DNA of 64,000 nucleotides, taken from contig OX463806.1 of NCBI GenBank assembly GCA_949825045.1, forward strand, positions 43,052,208 to 43,116,207, written 5' to 3'. The position numbers were made by a program, and so were the translations under genes. This stretch comes from Argyresthia goedartella (taxonomy: Eukaryota; Arthropoda; Insecta; Lepidoptera; Argyresthiidae). Below are positions 23,441-35,100 of this stretch, in pieces (the first letter of the stretch is position 1; each line of letters begins with the position of its first letter). Under the pieces are notes generated by a model. It saw only the letters and a list, made by a program, of their open reading frames with translations. It did not search any database and was not told where the DNA came from.

Positions 23441-24190
23441 TACGGCTAAAGCTAGGTGTGAAACTAAACTTAAGTTTAGCCGGCTAGTCTTAAGATTAAT
23501 TTCGAGCCTCGGCTAATGTCCGAAGTCATGTTCGTTTGTGATAACGGATGTCATCTTTCATCGGCTAGACTGCACATTAGCCGATGCGTTTCGGTTAATG
23601 TTGGACATTAGTTAGCTAATGTTGAAAACGAAGTATTCGTGCGACTGCGGGGAGCGCGGCGGGGTAATTTTATTCAGATGAGAAAGCTATTTCTAATATC
23701 AGGGCAAAACACTGCGGTAGCTTAGGTGAGGGGTAAAGAGGGTGAGCGAAGCGAAGCCACCTTTATCCAACAACAACAAAAACTATAATAAGACGAGTAT
23801 AAGTATTTTCTGTTGTTCTTACATGTTCAACCTAACACGAAGGATAAAGGGGGCTTCGCTTCGCTCACCCGCTTTATCCTTCACCTAAGCTACCGCAGTG
23901 TTTACGGCTTCCGAATCATTATCATCACTTATTCCAGATTAAGACGGTAATTTTTCAACATTAGCCTAGGTATACTGAAAAATAAACTTAAGTTTAGTCG
24001 GCTAATGTCAACCATATTTTCTCACCCATCTTTAGCCTCAACAGCGTCGAGGCTAAACTGCAGTTTAGCCGACTAATGTTCAAATCATTTATCGCAATGA
24101 ACATTATTTCGGACATTAGCCGAGGCTCGAAATTAATCCTAACACTAGCCGGCTAAACTTAAGTTTAGTTTCACACCTAGCTTTGGGCGT
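23441..24190. mobile_element. Foldback element with ~80-bp inverted ends
   Basis: The left arm runs from GCTAGGTGTGAAACTAAACT through TTAGCCGGCTAG to TCGAGCCTCGGCTAATGTCC. The right arm repeats it inverted, ending TTAGTTTCACACCTAGCTTT. Short TTTAGCCGGCTAA-like words recur inside. A second foldback is nested within it. A degenerate related end lies near 25250-25320. Confidence 0.88.
23707..23903. mobile_element. Second foldback MITE nested inside the first
   Basis: The arm AACACTGCGGTAGCTTAGGT...GGTGAGCGAAGCGAAGCC is matched, inverted, by GGCTTCGCTTCGCTCACC...ACCTAAGCTACCGCAGTGTT. The loop holds AACAACAACAAAAACTATA. A half copy lies at 17.0-17.1 kb. Its position inside the larger foldback shows it inserted later. 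Confidence 0.87.
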
Positions 24191-24463
24191 AAACCAAAAA
24201 AAACAAACCATCAACAAAAGTGTTGGCAATCCAAAATTGAAGCTACATCTATTTAAGTTTCGGTTAACTGAGGCACAGCTAGTAGATTGACAAAGATTTA
24301 TTGGCAACCATAAAACCATAACCTTAATTTGTTACGACTGATGTTAAAAGAGTGGCTAAATCTAAGTTGAGAATGCTAATTAACCAACGCTGACTGCTAA
24401 TGTTAGGTGTTGCTCTTATTTAATATTATTTTATAACACGAAATAAAACTGATTGTATAATTT

Positions 24464-25225
24464 ATCAATATCAATCAATCAATCAAATCTCTTTATTACT
24501 GTAGATATTTACATATACTTAGCAATCGTCATTTTTTGCCACTTCTCTGCATTGGACCACTGTGGGAGAGAAGGGCGTAGAAACTGCCAAAGATTGATTT
24601 TTAGATCTCTTTTAAAAATTGATTGTGCCAAACTAATACAAATATTTCAATATGAATTATTCTAATTAATAAGCAGGAATAAATAATAACAACATTATTA
24701 ACAGCAAGGTCTGTATTGAGCCAGATTAACCCCATACAGTCTCGTCATTTAAGTAATCTTGAACATTGTAATATCCCTTTTTCGACAAAGTCGCTTTAAC
24801 ATGGTTTTTAAATTGCTCAAATGGTAACTTCAAGATCTCCAGAGGTATATTGTTGTAGCAGAGAATGCACTGACCCTTGAAAGAATTCATAACCTTCGCG
24901 AGTCTAAACCGGGGTGCAAGTAGTGGTGATTACTTCTTAGGTTAACATTACAGCTATCGCTTATTTTGGCAAATGTTGTAAGATTCTTGCGTATATACAT
25001 TATATTTTCGAAAATAAATTGACTAGCTACAGTTAGTATGTCAATTTCTTTAAAAAGCTCTCTTAAGGAGTCTGTGCGTTATAAATTATAAATTGCTCGA
25101 ACAGGTCATTTCTGTAAAATCAAGATAGTTTGTATATCTGCTGCTTTACCCCACAACAAGATAGCACAGGACATGACACTATGAATGTTACGAAAATATA
25201 CTAGCCTAGATGTCGCCACATGCGT
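24464..25225 (-). pseudogene. LINE 3' end with ORF2 C-terminus, antisense
   Basis: On the minus strand the end of ORF2 reads through a CAILLWGKA-like RT thumb segment, then SFKGQCILCYNN and GYYNVQDYLNDE, with stops. The family 3' UTR block follows (TTTCTACGCCCTTCTCTCCC on that strand), ending CAGTAATAAAGAGATTTGATT and a short (ATTG) run. It is the same family as 9734-10055 and 50939-51262. Confidence 0.85.
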
Positions 25226-27125
25226 GCTTTGGTCTGAAGTAATAACGAACACTAGCCAGACAGCGTTGGTTTTTCAACATAACATTAGCAGGCTACTTTA
25301 GGTTTAGCCGTTCGTCTAACATTGACCGACCCGTAACATATCGACCACCTCAGATATAGTACACATTACTGTAACATATGAGATAAGATAGAGCTAGTAA
25401 AGTGGTAAATGCTGGCAAAGATCCGATCCCAATACTACGGTCATAGGGCTAAGCAGGGGCGTACACCACCACACTATACTACACTGCACACTACACATTT
25501 TACATTGAATTTGTTTTTAGTAACATATTTTACTGTTCTCTTTGTGTATATACTTATTTAATCTCCTCAGTATAATGTCATGATGTTTAGCTTAAGGAAT
25601 TTAAATCCATTATTGGCTTAAGTTAAGGTTTAATTAGCTGTTTAATCATGCATATATTTGGCTGTGGATTTTTTTAAGATAATAAAATAAATAAATAAAC
25701 TAATATCTCCAAATTCAAATTAATAATAATAATTTGAAGCAAATTCATTTTCAAACTGTTTGTGACGGAATAACAACATGGTTTTCCGGATATCAGAAAG
25801 CCTCATCACCATAAAGGGAGGCCCGTTAGATTATATAATAAGTTATTTAAATGTATCTATAATACATAAGTCACCGCTTTTCACAACTCTTATGGAAATT
25901 ATCTAATATTTCGAAGATCGGAAGTTCTACGTGTAACGATTTCACTGTGAATATTTATAAGGTGAACCTTTACCCGTATATTTGCATTCCTAATTGGGTA
26001 CATTGATAAACTAGTGGGTCTGAGAACAGTGTAGACCTCGCTTGTTTTAAAATTTCAAGCTTGTATGTCCGCTAGAAGTATCTTACAATTTCGATGATCG
26101 ATGTTGACTCAATCAGTGACAAAATGACGGTTTTTTTAACGGCTGTCGTTTCCAATCTATAGTTAAAATAGCGAGGCGAGAGAAGATAGACTGACAGATG
26201 GACAAAGGCATTTTTGGCCAATGTCGAAACTGATCGCTTTGCTCGCTCGGTCAGAAATGAGCTAATTGACACGATATCATGTAAGGGTTCTGTCTACTAA
26301 CACTACAAGACAGTATGTCAATGATATTTTAAGGTTAAAGTGGAGATGTAGATGATAGAGTAGTAGTATATTTATTACTTTTTGCTCACACACATGATTA
26401 ATATTTCTGATAGGAAATAACAATCGTATCTAACTAACCAAGTAAGTATAAACTATTATCACTAGCATGGTAAGACAGACTTAAGTGGGATCTAATGTAC
26501 AGAAAAAGACATTAATTAAGACAATAATTTATTGACATAAGTTAATAGAATCTAGTAATATTTCGCCTTGATAAAGATAAAACAGTTTACATATAACTAA
26601 CTTATTCGCATTGCGCCAGCTTTTTGATGTTGGGAACTTATGGGATTCCGCAAAGGCAAGTTTAAATAAACAACAACAAAAGTCCCAAAGGTGTAGACCT
26701 AATGTTATCAGTTGGCTTCAGAAAGAGTATTTCGATTGTATTTTGTTTCTGAATTTCATCAGCAATTGTCAAGTAGAAATTAACAACAAAGTATTAACAA
26801 TCTATAACTTAACTACTACGCTGTTTTACTTGTGAACTCCATTACGAGAAAGGAAATTGACAGAGCGAGCGTTTCCGCTTCAGCTTGGGTAAAAATGCTT
26901 TTGAAATTTTGTGAACAGGTTAGATAAGTATAAAGAATTTTTTGGTCGATTCGGTTTATGAAAATATTCAAAATGGTGGTCGTTTTTAAATATGTGGAAA
27001 AAATAAATCAGCCATTTCGAAAATTGTTCAAAAATGTCGCAAAACTTTTCGTTAGTAAATTTTTTGTCCGAATAACATTTTCATCCGATAAATTTCAAGG
27101 GGTCAAGGGATTGAGGAAGTGGAAG
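25226..27125. other. Anonymous stretch between LINE end and Tweedle 3' side
   Basis: No gene is recognised. The frames at 26611-26835 and 26958-27206 have no motifs. A degenerate foldback end (AACATTAGCAGGCTACTTTA) lies near 25285, and an AAATAAATAAATAAA run near 25685. Confidence 0.4.
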
Positions 27126-27131
27126 TTTATT
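27126..27131 (-). terminator. Candidate poly-A signal of the Tweedle gene
   Basis: AATAAA on the minus strand lies about 205 bp past the Tweedle stop codon. It is the first canonical hexamer I see downstream. Confidence 0.45.
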
Positions 27132-27337
27132 AGGGAATTTGGTTTTAAGGGCAATTCAGTTTTAAGCAATTATAAATATACCGAAATTGTGAAAGTGTCA
27201 ATTTGACAAAGCGTGTTTGTCAAATTAATAATTACACTCATACACTTCACCTAAATTTGACATACACTACGTTGATTTGGCTGTGGATTGGAGGCACTGA
27301 ATACTGTTTTGTCTAACCTGTCTCTCTTTACACCTAA

Positions 27338-28285
27338 CTATTCTATAATCTGACTCATAACGTCTTTCAACGGCGTCTTATGGTTGTACTTCACGTAAAA
27401 CACTTCTGGTTTCGTGGTGACTGTTTCTGCTGCCTTGATTTCCTGTGTCTCGGGTTTCTTCACCAGCACATAGATCAATGTCTTCTCCTCTGTAGCTGCT
27501 TCTTGTAGTTTCTGTTGCAAGAACACACTATTTCTTGACTCCTGTGATGGTACTTTGATGAATATGATCTTGTAGTGTTTCTGAGGCGTTCTTGGTAAGG
27601 CTTGCTTCGGTTCCTCAATGTCTGCTGGTGGAATATGGAAGTAGATGTGTTTCGTTGTGACTGGTTGATGCAGCACAGCTCCAAATGCCTCTGACTGGGG
27701 GTACGCTGGCCGCAGAGCGCTTAGTGCATGGTTTTGAGTGGCTAAGTTGGAATTGTCATTATATGAGTATGAGACAGATTGAAAGTTTGCTTGCCCTAAT
27801 GGAGAGCTCTGTAAATTATAGTTTGAAGACACTTGTTGGTGATTCTGTGTATTGTATGTTGACTGTTGGTTATAGTTAGAGGCTTGAGCTGCGTAGTTCT
27901 GTCCCGTCGGCTGGATCGAGTAATCATTTGATTGAGGAGTATTGTAGTTGTATTCTGAGGACACTTGTTGATTGTTTGATGATTGATCAGTGTACACCGA
28001 TTGCTGATTGGTCGGGCACGTTTGTTGGTAGTAACTGGTACTGGCCACGTTGTATGCAGGAGTCTTTGAGAACTGATTAAGATTGAGTGGGCTTAATGGA
28101 GTTTGTACGTTGAACTGGTTCTGTTGGTTCAAATATTGGTTATTGTATTGGTTCTGCGGATACAGGTCGCCATTGTAGCGGTCGTGTGTTGTTGGTATCT
28201 GGTAGTTGTATTGGTTTGGAGATAAAGCTGCACTTGATCTTGGGTAGTTGTAGCCTTGAGCGTCTACTAGCACAACACCGGCTAC
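27338..28285 (-). CDS. Tweedle-family cuticular protein, exon 2
   Basis: This exon encodes all but the first five residues of a secreted structural protein of the cuticle that is likely to bind chitin. The acceptor reads TTGCATTTCAG just before GTAGCCGG (boundary 28286/28285), so the open frame above it is intron. With exon 1 the protein starts MWILVVAGVVLVDAQGYNY, a short signal peptide that is probably cut near Ala14-Gln15. Residues about 17 to 205 are low-complexity, rich in Q, N, Y and S. The Tweedle domain (DUF243) starts at about residue 217 with KHIYFHIPP, continues HYKIIFIKVPS, KTLIYVLVKKP and KPEVFYVKYNHKTP, and the protein ends at about residue 320 with SQIIE. The four aromatic strands match the family pattern. 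The N-terminal region is longer and more Q/N-rich than in Tweedle proteins I know. No second Tweedle gene is visible, although the family usually clusters. Confidence 0.93.
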   Translation of the reverse strand, partial: VAGVVLVDAQGYNYPRSSAALSPNQYNYQIPTTHDRYNGDLYPQNQYNNQYLNQQNQFNVQTPLSPLNLNQFSKTPAYNVASTSYYQQTCPTNQQSVYTDQSSNNQQVSSEYNYNTPQSNDYSIQPTGQNYAAQASNYNQQSTYNTQNHQQVSSNYNLQSSPLGQANFQSVSYSYNDNSNLATQNHALSALRPAYPQSEAFGAVLHQPVTTKHIYFHIPPADIEEPKQALPRTPQKHYKIIFIKVPSQESRNSVFLQQKLQEAATEEKTLIYVLVKKPETQEIKAAETVTTKPEVFYVKYNHKTPLKDVMSQIIE

Positions 28286-28444
28286 CTGAAATGCAATTAG
28301 GGTAACTATTATTGAATCTGCGGATATAGGTAGGTACACAAATTCAGATTAGGTGCAGAATACTACATATGGACTATATGTGTGTTTAATGCATTTGGTT
28401 TAGTGGTCATAATCACAATAAAAATGTAGCCCATTAATGTACCC

Positions 28445-28690
28445 ACCGAGGGGAACAGGCCTTTACCCGGATACGAGGCTCAGTGCGGTTTGTTTGAGGG
28501 GTTTTACGACCACTATGATATAGCGATAGTGGGCGGCCGGGACCTACTGCTTAACGTGTCATCCGAAACACTGAAAATCCGATAATGTACTTAAGATAAA
28601 TAAACTCTCATTTGTACACGGCCAGGGTTCGAAACTTCATCTCCAGTGTGAGAAGCAAGCGTGAAACCCAGTAGACCACGGGGCTCTTTA
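28445..28690 (-). mobile_element. tRNA-derived SINE, second family, in the Tweedle intron
   Basis: The minus strand begins GAGCCCCGTGGTCTACTGG, whose TGGTCTACTGG fits an A box, then has GTTTCGAACCC as a B box. A body follows containing GGTCCCGGCCGCCC and GGCCTGTTCCCCTCGGTGGG. It lies wholly within the Tweedle intron, in the same orientation as the gene. Confidence 0.7.
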
Positions 28691-28947
28691 ATCACAAAAC
28701 TTATCATAAATGTTTGAGGAAGATTATGATAATATGGATTTATTTTCAACATATATGTTATTCGTAATCGACCTTAACCAAACTAGATTCAGGAGTGCAT
28801 ATTGGGTCCTATTCTAGAGGTGACATCGACGTTTCAAGACAATGTATCACTATTCATTTATCCCTGAGCAGATAACTGATTGAATTAGCTAGTATTATCA
28901 CATAACAATCACGAAACACAGTATTATCTATAAATAAAGAAACTGAC

Positions 28948-28962
28948 CACTAAAATCCACAT
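28948..28962 (-). CDS. Tweedle gene, exon 1 (coding part)
   Basis: ATG TGG ATT TTA GTG encodes MWILV and is followed by a GTCAGT donor. It joins in frame to exon 2 across a 662-bp intron. A first coding exon of four or five codons, splitting the signal peptide, is the usual layout of insect cuticular protein genes. The joined N-terminus is hydrophobic as required. The start is supported by a TATA box and an initiator just upstream; no other ATG there gives a signal peptide. Confidence 0.75.
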
Positions 28963-28989
28963 CTTGTTAACTTCGAGGTGATCTAACAT

Positions 28990-29023
28990 ACTGTCACACC
29001 GAAGGTTTGTATTAACGCTTATA
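28990..29023 (-). promoter_or_regulatory. TATA box and initiator of the Tweedle gene
   Basis: On the minus strand TATAAG (29023-29018) lies about 31 bases upstream of an ACAGT initiator (28994-28990), the normal spacing. The 5' UTR before the ATG at 28962 would be about 30 bases. Confidence 0.6.
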
Positions 29024-30459
29024 AGCACTTTCTCCGGCCCATCATATAGCCCAAGAAATCGTTAATTTTGCATAAGATGGAGTGTGTCAAATTCAATCAA
29101 AGTTACGACTTAAAATATGGCTCGTTTTGGGCTCATTAAGCGTTTTGTCTTCTCGCCAATCGATCAAGATCTTCGTTGACACATAAGTTTTGTTATATAA
29201 CTTTTGTGGTGCACTTATCATCGTCACGCCCAATATAGTTAAGAAGCTTGACTTCGGTACTTTGTTTGGTCTAGGAGACAAACAAACTAAAGGTCCCGAC
29301 CCCTCTGAGATGAGCCCTTTGGGGCACAAAGAAGGTCCTGTTTATTTGTTTTTTGATAACATCTCAAAAGCGACGAAATTTTGTTGTTCTACTTAATTAA
29401 AGCTGATATCGTTGTTTAAGATATGAACTCAGAAACAGAAACAGTTTAAAAAAATCTTTCCAGGCGATTTCCCCTGCATTGAACATTTTCTAATAAGACA
29501 CTGAATCATCTCAGATTTTCTATCACCATATTTCTAGCCGTGACGCGCGTAGGATCTAGTCGGCATCGCACTCTCGTCTTGCCACCCCGTTTGGGAAAAG
29601 CCTAGAACGCTTTGTTTATATGTTTGTCTTACTTGCTAGCTTAGCTCTACATTGGCTGATTGGCCGGTCAGCTTATCACAAGTGAAGTGACCAGCGGTTT
29701 TATGAGTTGTCAAAGCCATTCAGAGAATGGTGTTGGGGTAAGGGGCATATGTAGGAATTCCCACGTTTGTTTTCGCCGCCTGTATTCGCAAGTACCAGGT
29801 ATCTGTGGCCGTCGGAGGCGCAGTCAACCTTGTTTATTGGATTATGATTCATCCTGCATTTAATATAGCAACTAACATGCAATTGCTGATAACCGGCAGA
29901 GCATGCAAATCGCAATCAACAGAATCGGTCGCTTTACTGATTGCTCGCATTATCCGTGGGTAATGTGCACTTGGTCATTCATTCTGAAACTGTAATTGTC
30001 AAATTTACTGGGAGGCTGCTGCGGTTTTTCACTTTAGAGTGGTTGCAGTTATTTATGACGCAAACATTAAGTACTGCGACTAAAATTACGCAGAATACTA
30101 TACATAATCCGTACATACAAACAATACATGTTTTCGCACTGTTTCACAAAGGGGTGCCCATTTGTATCCACGTAATTATTATTTTTTTGCTTGTTAATTT
30201 ATTTGTTTTTCATAAGTCCTATAACATGCATCTGAATAGAAGCTTCTTCCAGGTGTCAGAAAATCCCTCAGCTCCGCTTTGTGAAGCTGTTGCTTCCGAT
30301 TTCGCTGTACCGTTCTCTTGTAGCTTTTAGAGCTTAGGTGCTATTTGGGATATGGCCTGTTTATCGCAGTATTTCGATGGCTCAACCTAAAGTGGTTTAG
30401 TAGCTGAATAACATATGAACTATAGCTGGACCACCGTAAACAACCGTTTTATACAAAAC
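29024..30459. other. Anonymous stretch upstream of Tweedle
   Basis: I see no supported gene. A 129-codon frame at 29941-30330 (MLALSVGNVHLVIHSETV...) has a hydrophobic segment but no recognisable motif and is probably chance. Confidence 0.4.
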
Positions 30460-30649
30460 AGATAGCACAGTCACTATCTTATTTTATTTTGAACTCAGTC
30501 AAGTTTTTGACTAATGAAACGCCTGCTTCTATTGAGCAGTGTAATAATAATGACATGTACTCCTTGGAATCTGTTCCAAGCTCTTTAAATTAACCCATAG
30601 GACAACAGAGAGTAACTCTGGCAGTAATATTAATATTTGTATAAATATA

Positions 30650-32101
30650 CCTTCATCTTGCCCATTAAATCAAGTTACTAGTAATGAAAAATGTAAAATT
30701 AAGAATATTTTAAACGTGGTTCATCAAAATATACAGGGCATGTTAAGTAAAGAACTGGAAATTGAGTTATTCATGAACTGTAATAATATTGATATTTTAT
30801 GTATAACAGAGCACTTTTTAAAGAGTTATCAGTTCATGTTCAACTTTAATAACCACCACGTTGCTAGTTCGTTCAACAGAAAAACAGCTGATCGCGGTGG
30901 CTCCTTAATACTTGTAAATAATAGTTTTAAATATAAGGAACGAGTTGACATAGTGAGCCTGTCTGTTGAGCGTACCATGGAAATAGCCTGTATTGAACTT
31001 GAACAACTTATTGTAATGAGCGTATACAGACCACCAGATTCATCCTTTGATTTATTCGAAAAGAAAATGGATGAAGTGTTGATTAAAATCAGCGATAAAA
31101 ACATTTTTTTTATAATTTGTGGTGATTTTAATGTTAATCTGTTAGAGGATAATAATATTTGTACTAGATTAAAATCTTTATTTTTATGTCACAACATGAA
31201 CTATCTGTTTTTGGAGCCTACTAGAATTACTGCAACATCTGCTACCTGCATTGACAATATATTTACTAACATTACGCCCATTTTCAAATCGGTCATCAAT
31301 AAATTAACCTCTGATCACTCTGGTCAGATAGGTATATTCAATATTAAAATAAAAAAGGACCAAAAAGAGGATATTACATGTGTGCCCGTTAGTGACACTC
31401 GGCTTGAACACTACAGGAATAATATTTTAGATAAACTATGGGAAATACCATACAGTGATGATCCAAATTTGTTGTACAACTCAGTATTTAACCTTGTCAA
31501 AAATGAATATGATACGGTATTTAAATCAAAAACTATAAAAGTTAATAACAAAGCTTTGTTTAGTGATTGGGCGACAGTTGGAATTCATAGGAGCAGACGA
31601 AGATTATATGAACTCTATGAAGAGAAATCATATAACAAAAATACGGCCTTTCTAGATTATGTTCGTAGTTATTCAAAAATGTTTAAACGCGTTTGTGCCG
31701 TAGCTAAATCTAATTTCATTAAAAACAAAATTGAATCTAGTAGCAATGTAATGAAAACGACTTGGCAAATTATAAACAGAGAGACTGGAAAGGCCAAAGC
31801 TACACATAATAACTTCAAGCTTAAGATAGATAATCAATTGCTAAGTACAGACCTACAAGTAGCAAAAGCTTTCGAAAATTTCTTTACGGACATTCCAGTT
31901 TCAACAACCAAGTCTTTAAATTCATCTCCCGCTGCTGCTGAATCTATACTTAAACAAAACTTTGAGGAATGTAACACAGATTTTAAATTTAGGCACGTAA
32001 ATAATGAAGACATTGTAAAAGCGTTTAAATCCCTGGAAATGAAAAAGACAGCTGACGCCCATGGTCTATCAGTAAAAATTATTAGTTCCATTGTAGATTG
32101 A
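30650..32101 (+). pseudogene. LINE ORF2, endonuclease half
   Basis: The frame is open from upstream of 30650 with no obvious ATG. It shows NVVHQNIQGMLSK, ILCITEHFLK, NRKTADRGGSLILVNN, MSVYRPPDSS, FFIICGDFNVNLL, EPTRITATSATCIDNIF and LTSDHSGQIG, which are the endonuclease motifs in order with the catalytic SDH intact. A linker and the lead-in to the RT follow (FKFRHVNNEDIVKAFKSL, KKTADAHGLSVK). A TGA at 32099-32101 interrupts SSIVD/IAPHL; the same frame continues beyond it through CIDNGVFPDL, VIPLFKAG and NFRPISILPTLSK. A frameshift near 32270 then moves the frame to the RT piece. Confidence 0.9.
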
Positions 32102-32282
32102 ATTGCACCTCACCTTTGTTGTATATTTAATCAATGTATAGATAATGGTGTGTTTCCTGACTTGATGAAACTAAGTAAAGTTATACCTTTATTCAAAGCT
32201 GGTAGTACATCAGACCCCACGAATTTTAGACCCATATCGATACTACCAACGCTTAGCAAATTAATTAAAAATACTTAATCAA

Positions 32283-33500
32283 TTGCAAAGTCATTTTTAT
32301 CTCAATAATTTAATTCATAATGCTCAGTTTGATTTCACAAAGGGTCGTTCAACAGCCGATGCTGGTGTTGAACTAATCGACAATATTTTTGATGCCTGGG
32401 AAGACGCAATGGATGCAATAGGTGTCTTCTGCGATCTATCCAAGGCTTTTGATTGCGTCCATCATGACACTCTTGTCAGGAAGTTACGCCATTATGGTGT
32501 AAAAGATCAGGCACTTGGCCTTCTGGAGTCATATCTAACAGATAGGGTTCAGATGGTCGATGTTAATGGGAAAAGATCACCTGGGTCTTCAAAAAGTATG
32601 GGCGTACCGCAAGGTTCAATTCTTGGTCCTTTCTTGTTTTTAGTATATATTAATGATTTACCTTACCTTGTTAAAGCAAAACATGGGTTAGTATTGTTTG
32701 CCGATGATACTTCTTTGATATTTAAAGTTAAAAGACAGCAATCAAATTATGACGAGGTAAACAATGCTATCTCTAGTATAGTGAACTGGTTTACTGTTAA
32801 CAATTTATTACTTAATGAAAAGAAAACTAAATGTATTAAATTCGTGTTACCCAATGTGAACCCGGTAACTACAGACATATTTATAAAAGGACAGAGATTG
32901 GACCTTGTGCAGTCGACTGTCTTTTTGGGCATTACTTTAGACGCCAAACTACAATGGGATCCTCATATTAATAAATTGTCGAACAGACTGAGTTCGGCAG
33001 CGTTCGCAGTCAAAAAAATTAGAGCTCTTACCGACGTAGACACCGCTAGACTAGTCTACTTTAGTTACTTTCATAGTCTAATGACCTATGGTATTTTATT
33101 GTGGGGTCACGCTGCGAATGCTAATAGTATATTTATTCTGCAGAAACGGGCTGTTCGTGCAATTTATAGATTAGGGCCTAGAGTGTCACTGAGGGAAAAG
33201 TTTAAAGAAATCAATATTCTGACATTTGTGTCTCAATATATCTATGACAATCTTGTGTATGTAAAAAGAAATATAACTAATTTTCAGAAGTACAGTGATA
33301 TACACAATTTTAATACTAGAAATAAAGACAAGTTGGTTGCTTATGTAAGCCGACTACATAAAATTAGTAATTCTTTTAAAGGCAATTGTATACGCTATTA
33401 CAATAAGGTCCCTACTGATATTAAAAACTTACCTTTAGACAAGTTTAAAATAATAATAAAACAGAAATTGTATAAAAAAAGGTTACTACAGGATATCTGA
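32283..33500 (+). pseudogene. LINE ORF2, reverse transcriptase half
   Basis: 405 codons encode RT motifs in order: AQFDFTKGRSTADAG, VFCDLSKAFDCVHHDTL (motif A), MGVPQGSILGPFLFLVYINDLP (motif B region, about 32599-32664) and LVLFADDTSLIF (motif C with both catalytic Asp). The thumb and C-terminus follow: FLGITLDAKLQWDPHI, LMTYGILLWGHAANA, QKRAVRAIY and SFKGNCIRYYNKVPTDIKNL. The frame itself is intact and only its link to the endonuclease half is broken by a TGA and one frameshift, so the insertion is fairly young. Confidence 0.92.
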
Positions 33501-33770
33501 TTACTTAGAGGACAGATGTCCATGGGAATAGATTGTTTGAGTAACAGGCTGTTTCGATATATAATTAGCATTCATTTTGTAATTTGACAATATTTTATTT
33601 AAAAAAGGAAACGCAAAAGATGCGACGACTGTGGAGTTTCTTCGGTGAGCTCTTCTCCACAGATTCCGCCATTGGGTTAGTGAACTCACCCAAAAAAATG
33701 TAATGACGGATCTAAGTGATGTAACAACATCCTATGGAAATAAATGATTTTTGATTTTGATTTTGATTTT

Positions 33771-34238
33771 TGAAACTGGACCTTCGTGATACGCGAAAAT
33801 ATTCTTATGTATGCCACAAGGCTCCTGCGGATAATTGCGAAACTGTGGCAGATGTGTCAATGCAACGAGCCTCTCTATCTATTAATAACAATAATGATAA
33901 TAATAATATACTTGTTAAACTCTTGTTCAACGCATTTCAGCCAATCACATGCCGCTATTTTGAATTAATGATCGATTAATCGCTTGTTACATTTGACAAC
34001 TTTCGGAAACTGGGGTTATGACTTCGTGTATATTCATATTCATATTCATATATTCATTCATATATTTATTGTGTCAATGTGGTACATTTTAACAAAATTT
34101 TATCCAACAATGAACCCTGTAAGGGCACTACAATGTCTTAATAACTAGCTTACAACTAACATTTGTGATGGTTAAATATTATTTTCTTATTATATTTTAT
34201 TATTTACTATACTTATTACAGTATTATATTATATTATA

Positions 34239-34275
<37 letters not shown>

Positions 34276-34558
34276 TTTAAGTATGAGAAACATAAGAAAT
34301 TATTAACTGCTGAATTATTATATAATTGTTAGGTTTAGTTTGTTATTAATTAAAATTCTATTAAAATATTATTTAATATTTTATAAAATTTTATATTATA
34401 GTAGTTTATTATATATTATTTAATTCTTATTTTATTGGTTATTGTTTATCATTTAGGAACTCGTTAATATTGTAATAGCGCTTTGTAATCAGCAATTGCT
34501 TAAGTGATTTTGTGAATTTGTTCTCTTTAGTTTCATTTAATATATATTCAGGTCATTT
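33771..34558. repeat. AT-rich, simple-sequence stretch
   Basis: It includes a CATATT run (about 34029-34065) and a long ATT run (about 34238-34276). No gene is seen. Confidence 0.7.
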
Positions 34559-35100
34559 TTTTTCATTTTTCTTTTTTTTTTATTGAATATTAATAAATAA
34601 ATTATCTTATTCAACGTCAAAATTATACTTAATAACTACAAGTCAATTTTTTTTATATAAAAAAAAAGACCACCGTTTCGGAAGGTGGGCCTCGGGGTTA
34701 AGAAGAAACGGCAAGAAACTCCCCCATACCTTTTTTTTAAAAAGGTATGGGGGAGTTTCTTAAATATTACAGGTAAATTATTATATATTTTTATCGACAT
34801 GCTTAGTGGGCCAGATGAGTGAAGTTTTAAATTGGAGGAGAGCTGTGCCAGTCCTATCCTGGGTCTTAAATTTCGGTTGGTCTGCATTTTCTCTTGACGG
34901 GTTTTATAGAACTCAGGGTGTTTGCGAACGAACTTACAGGTTTCTAGGATGTACATACAGGTTAGTGTTAAAATGTTGAGTTCCCCAAAATATGGTTTGC
35001 AACTATCGGTCGGTTTTATATTTGCTAATATTCGGATAAGCCTTTTTTGTAGGGTAAACACACTTGAGACATTTGTACTATTTCCCCACAATATTATTCC
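34559..35100 (-). pseudogene. LINE RT C-terminal remnant, antisense
   Basis: On the minus strand from 35091: MWGNSTNVSSVFTLQKRLIR, then IKPTDSCKPYFGELNILTL, KTRQEKMQTNRNLRPR and SIKIYNNLPVIFKKLPHTFLKK. This is the RT thumb and C-terminus of a Jockey-like element. Poly-A (poly-T on the plus strand, 34556-34583) marks its 3' end. It is interrupted near its end by the hairpin at 34713-34761. Confidence 0.85.
34713..34761. repeat. 23-bp perfect hairpin
   Basis: AAGAAACTCCCCCATACC plus five T pairs exactly with five A plus GGTATGGGGGAGTTTCTT across a 3-base loop. It lies at the 3' side of the LINE remnant. Confidence 0.9.

Larger units (their letters stand above)
30460..33770 (+). mobile_element. 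Nearly full-length CR1/Jockey-like LINE
   Basis: It starts in degraded ORF1 sequence (CTTCTATTGAGCAGTGTAAT resembles 6250-6275) and is followed by ORF2 and a 3' UTR, ending in a tail of TGATTTT repeats near 33745-33770. It is related to, but distinct from, the family at 3.8-10.1 kb: the endonuclease matches well, but the 3' UTR and tail differ. It is the least damaged element in the window. Confidence 0.9.

Noticed and set aside
28286..28339. Upstream extension of the Tweedle frame (MYLPISADSIIVTLIAFQ)
   Set aside because: A TTGCATTTCAG acceptor ends it, and a tiny exon with a better signal peptide, TATA box and initiator lies upstream. The stretch is intron.
29941..30330. 129-codon frame as a host gene
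   Set aside because: No motif, no splice signal and no related sequence seen; composition matches surrounding noncoding DNA.
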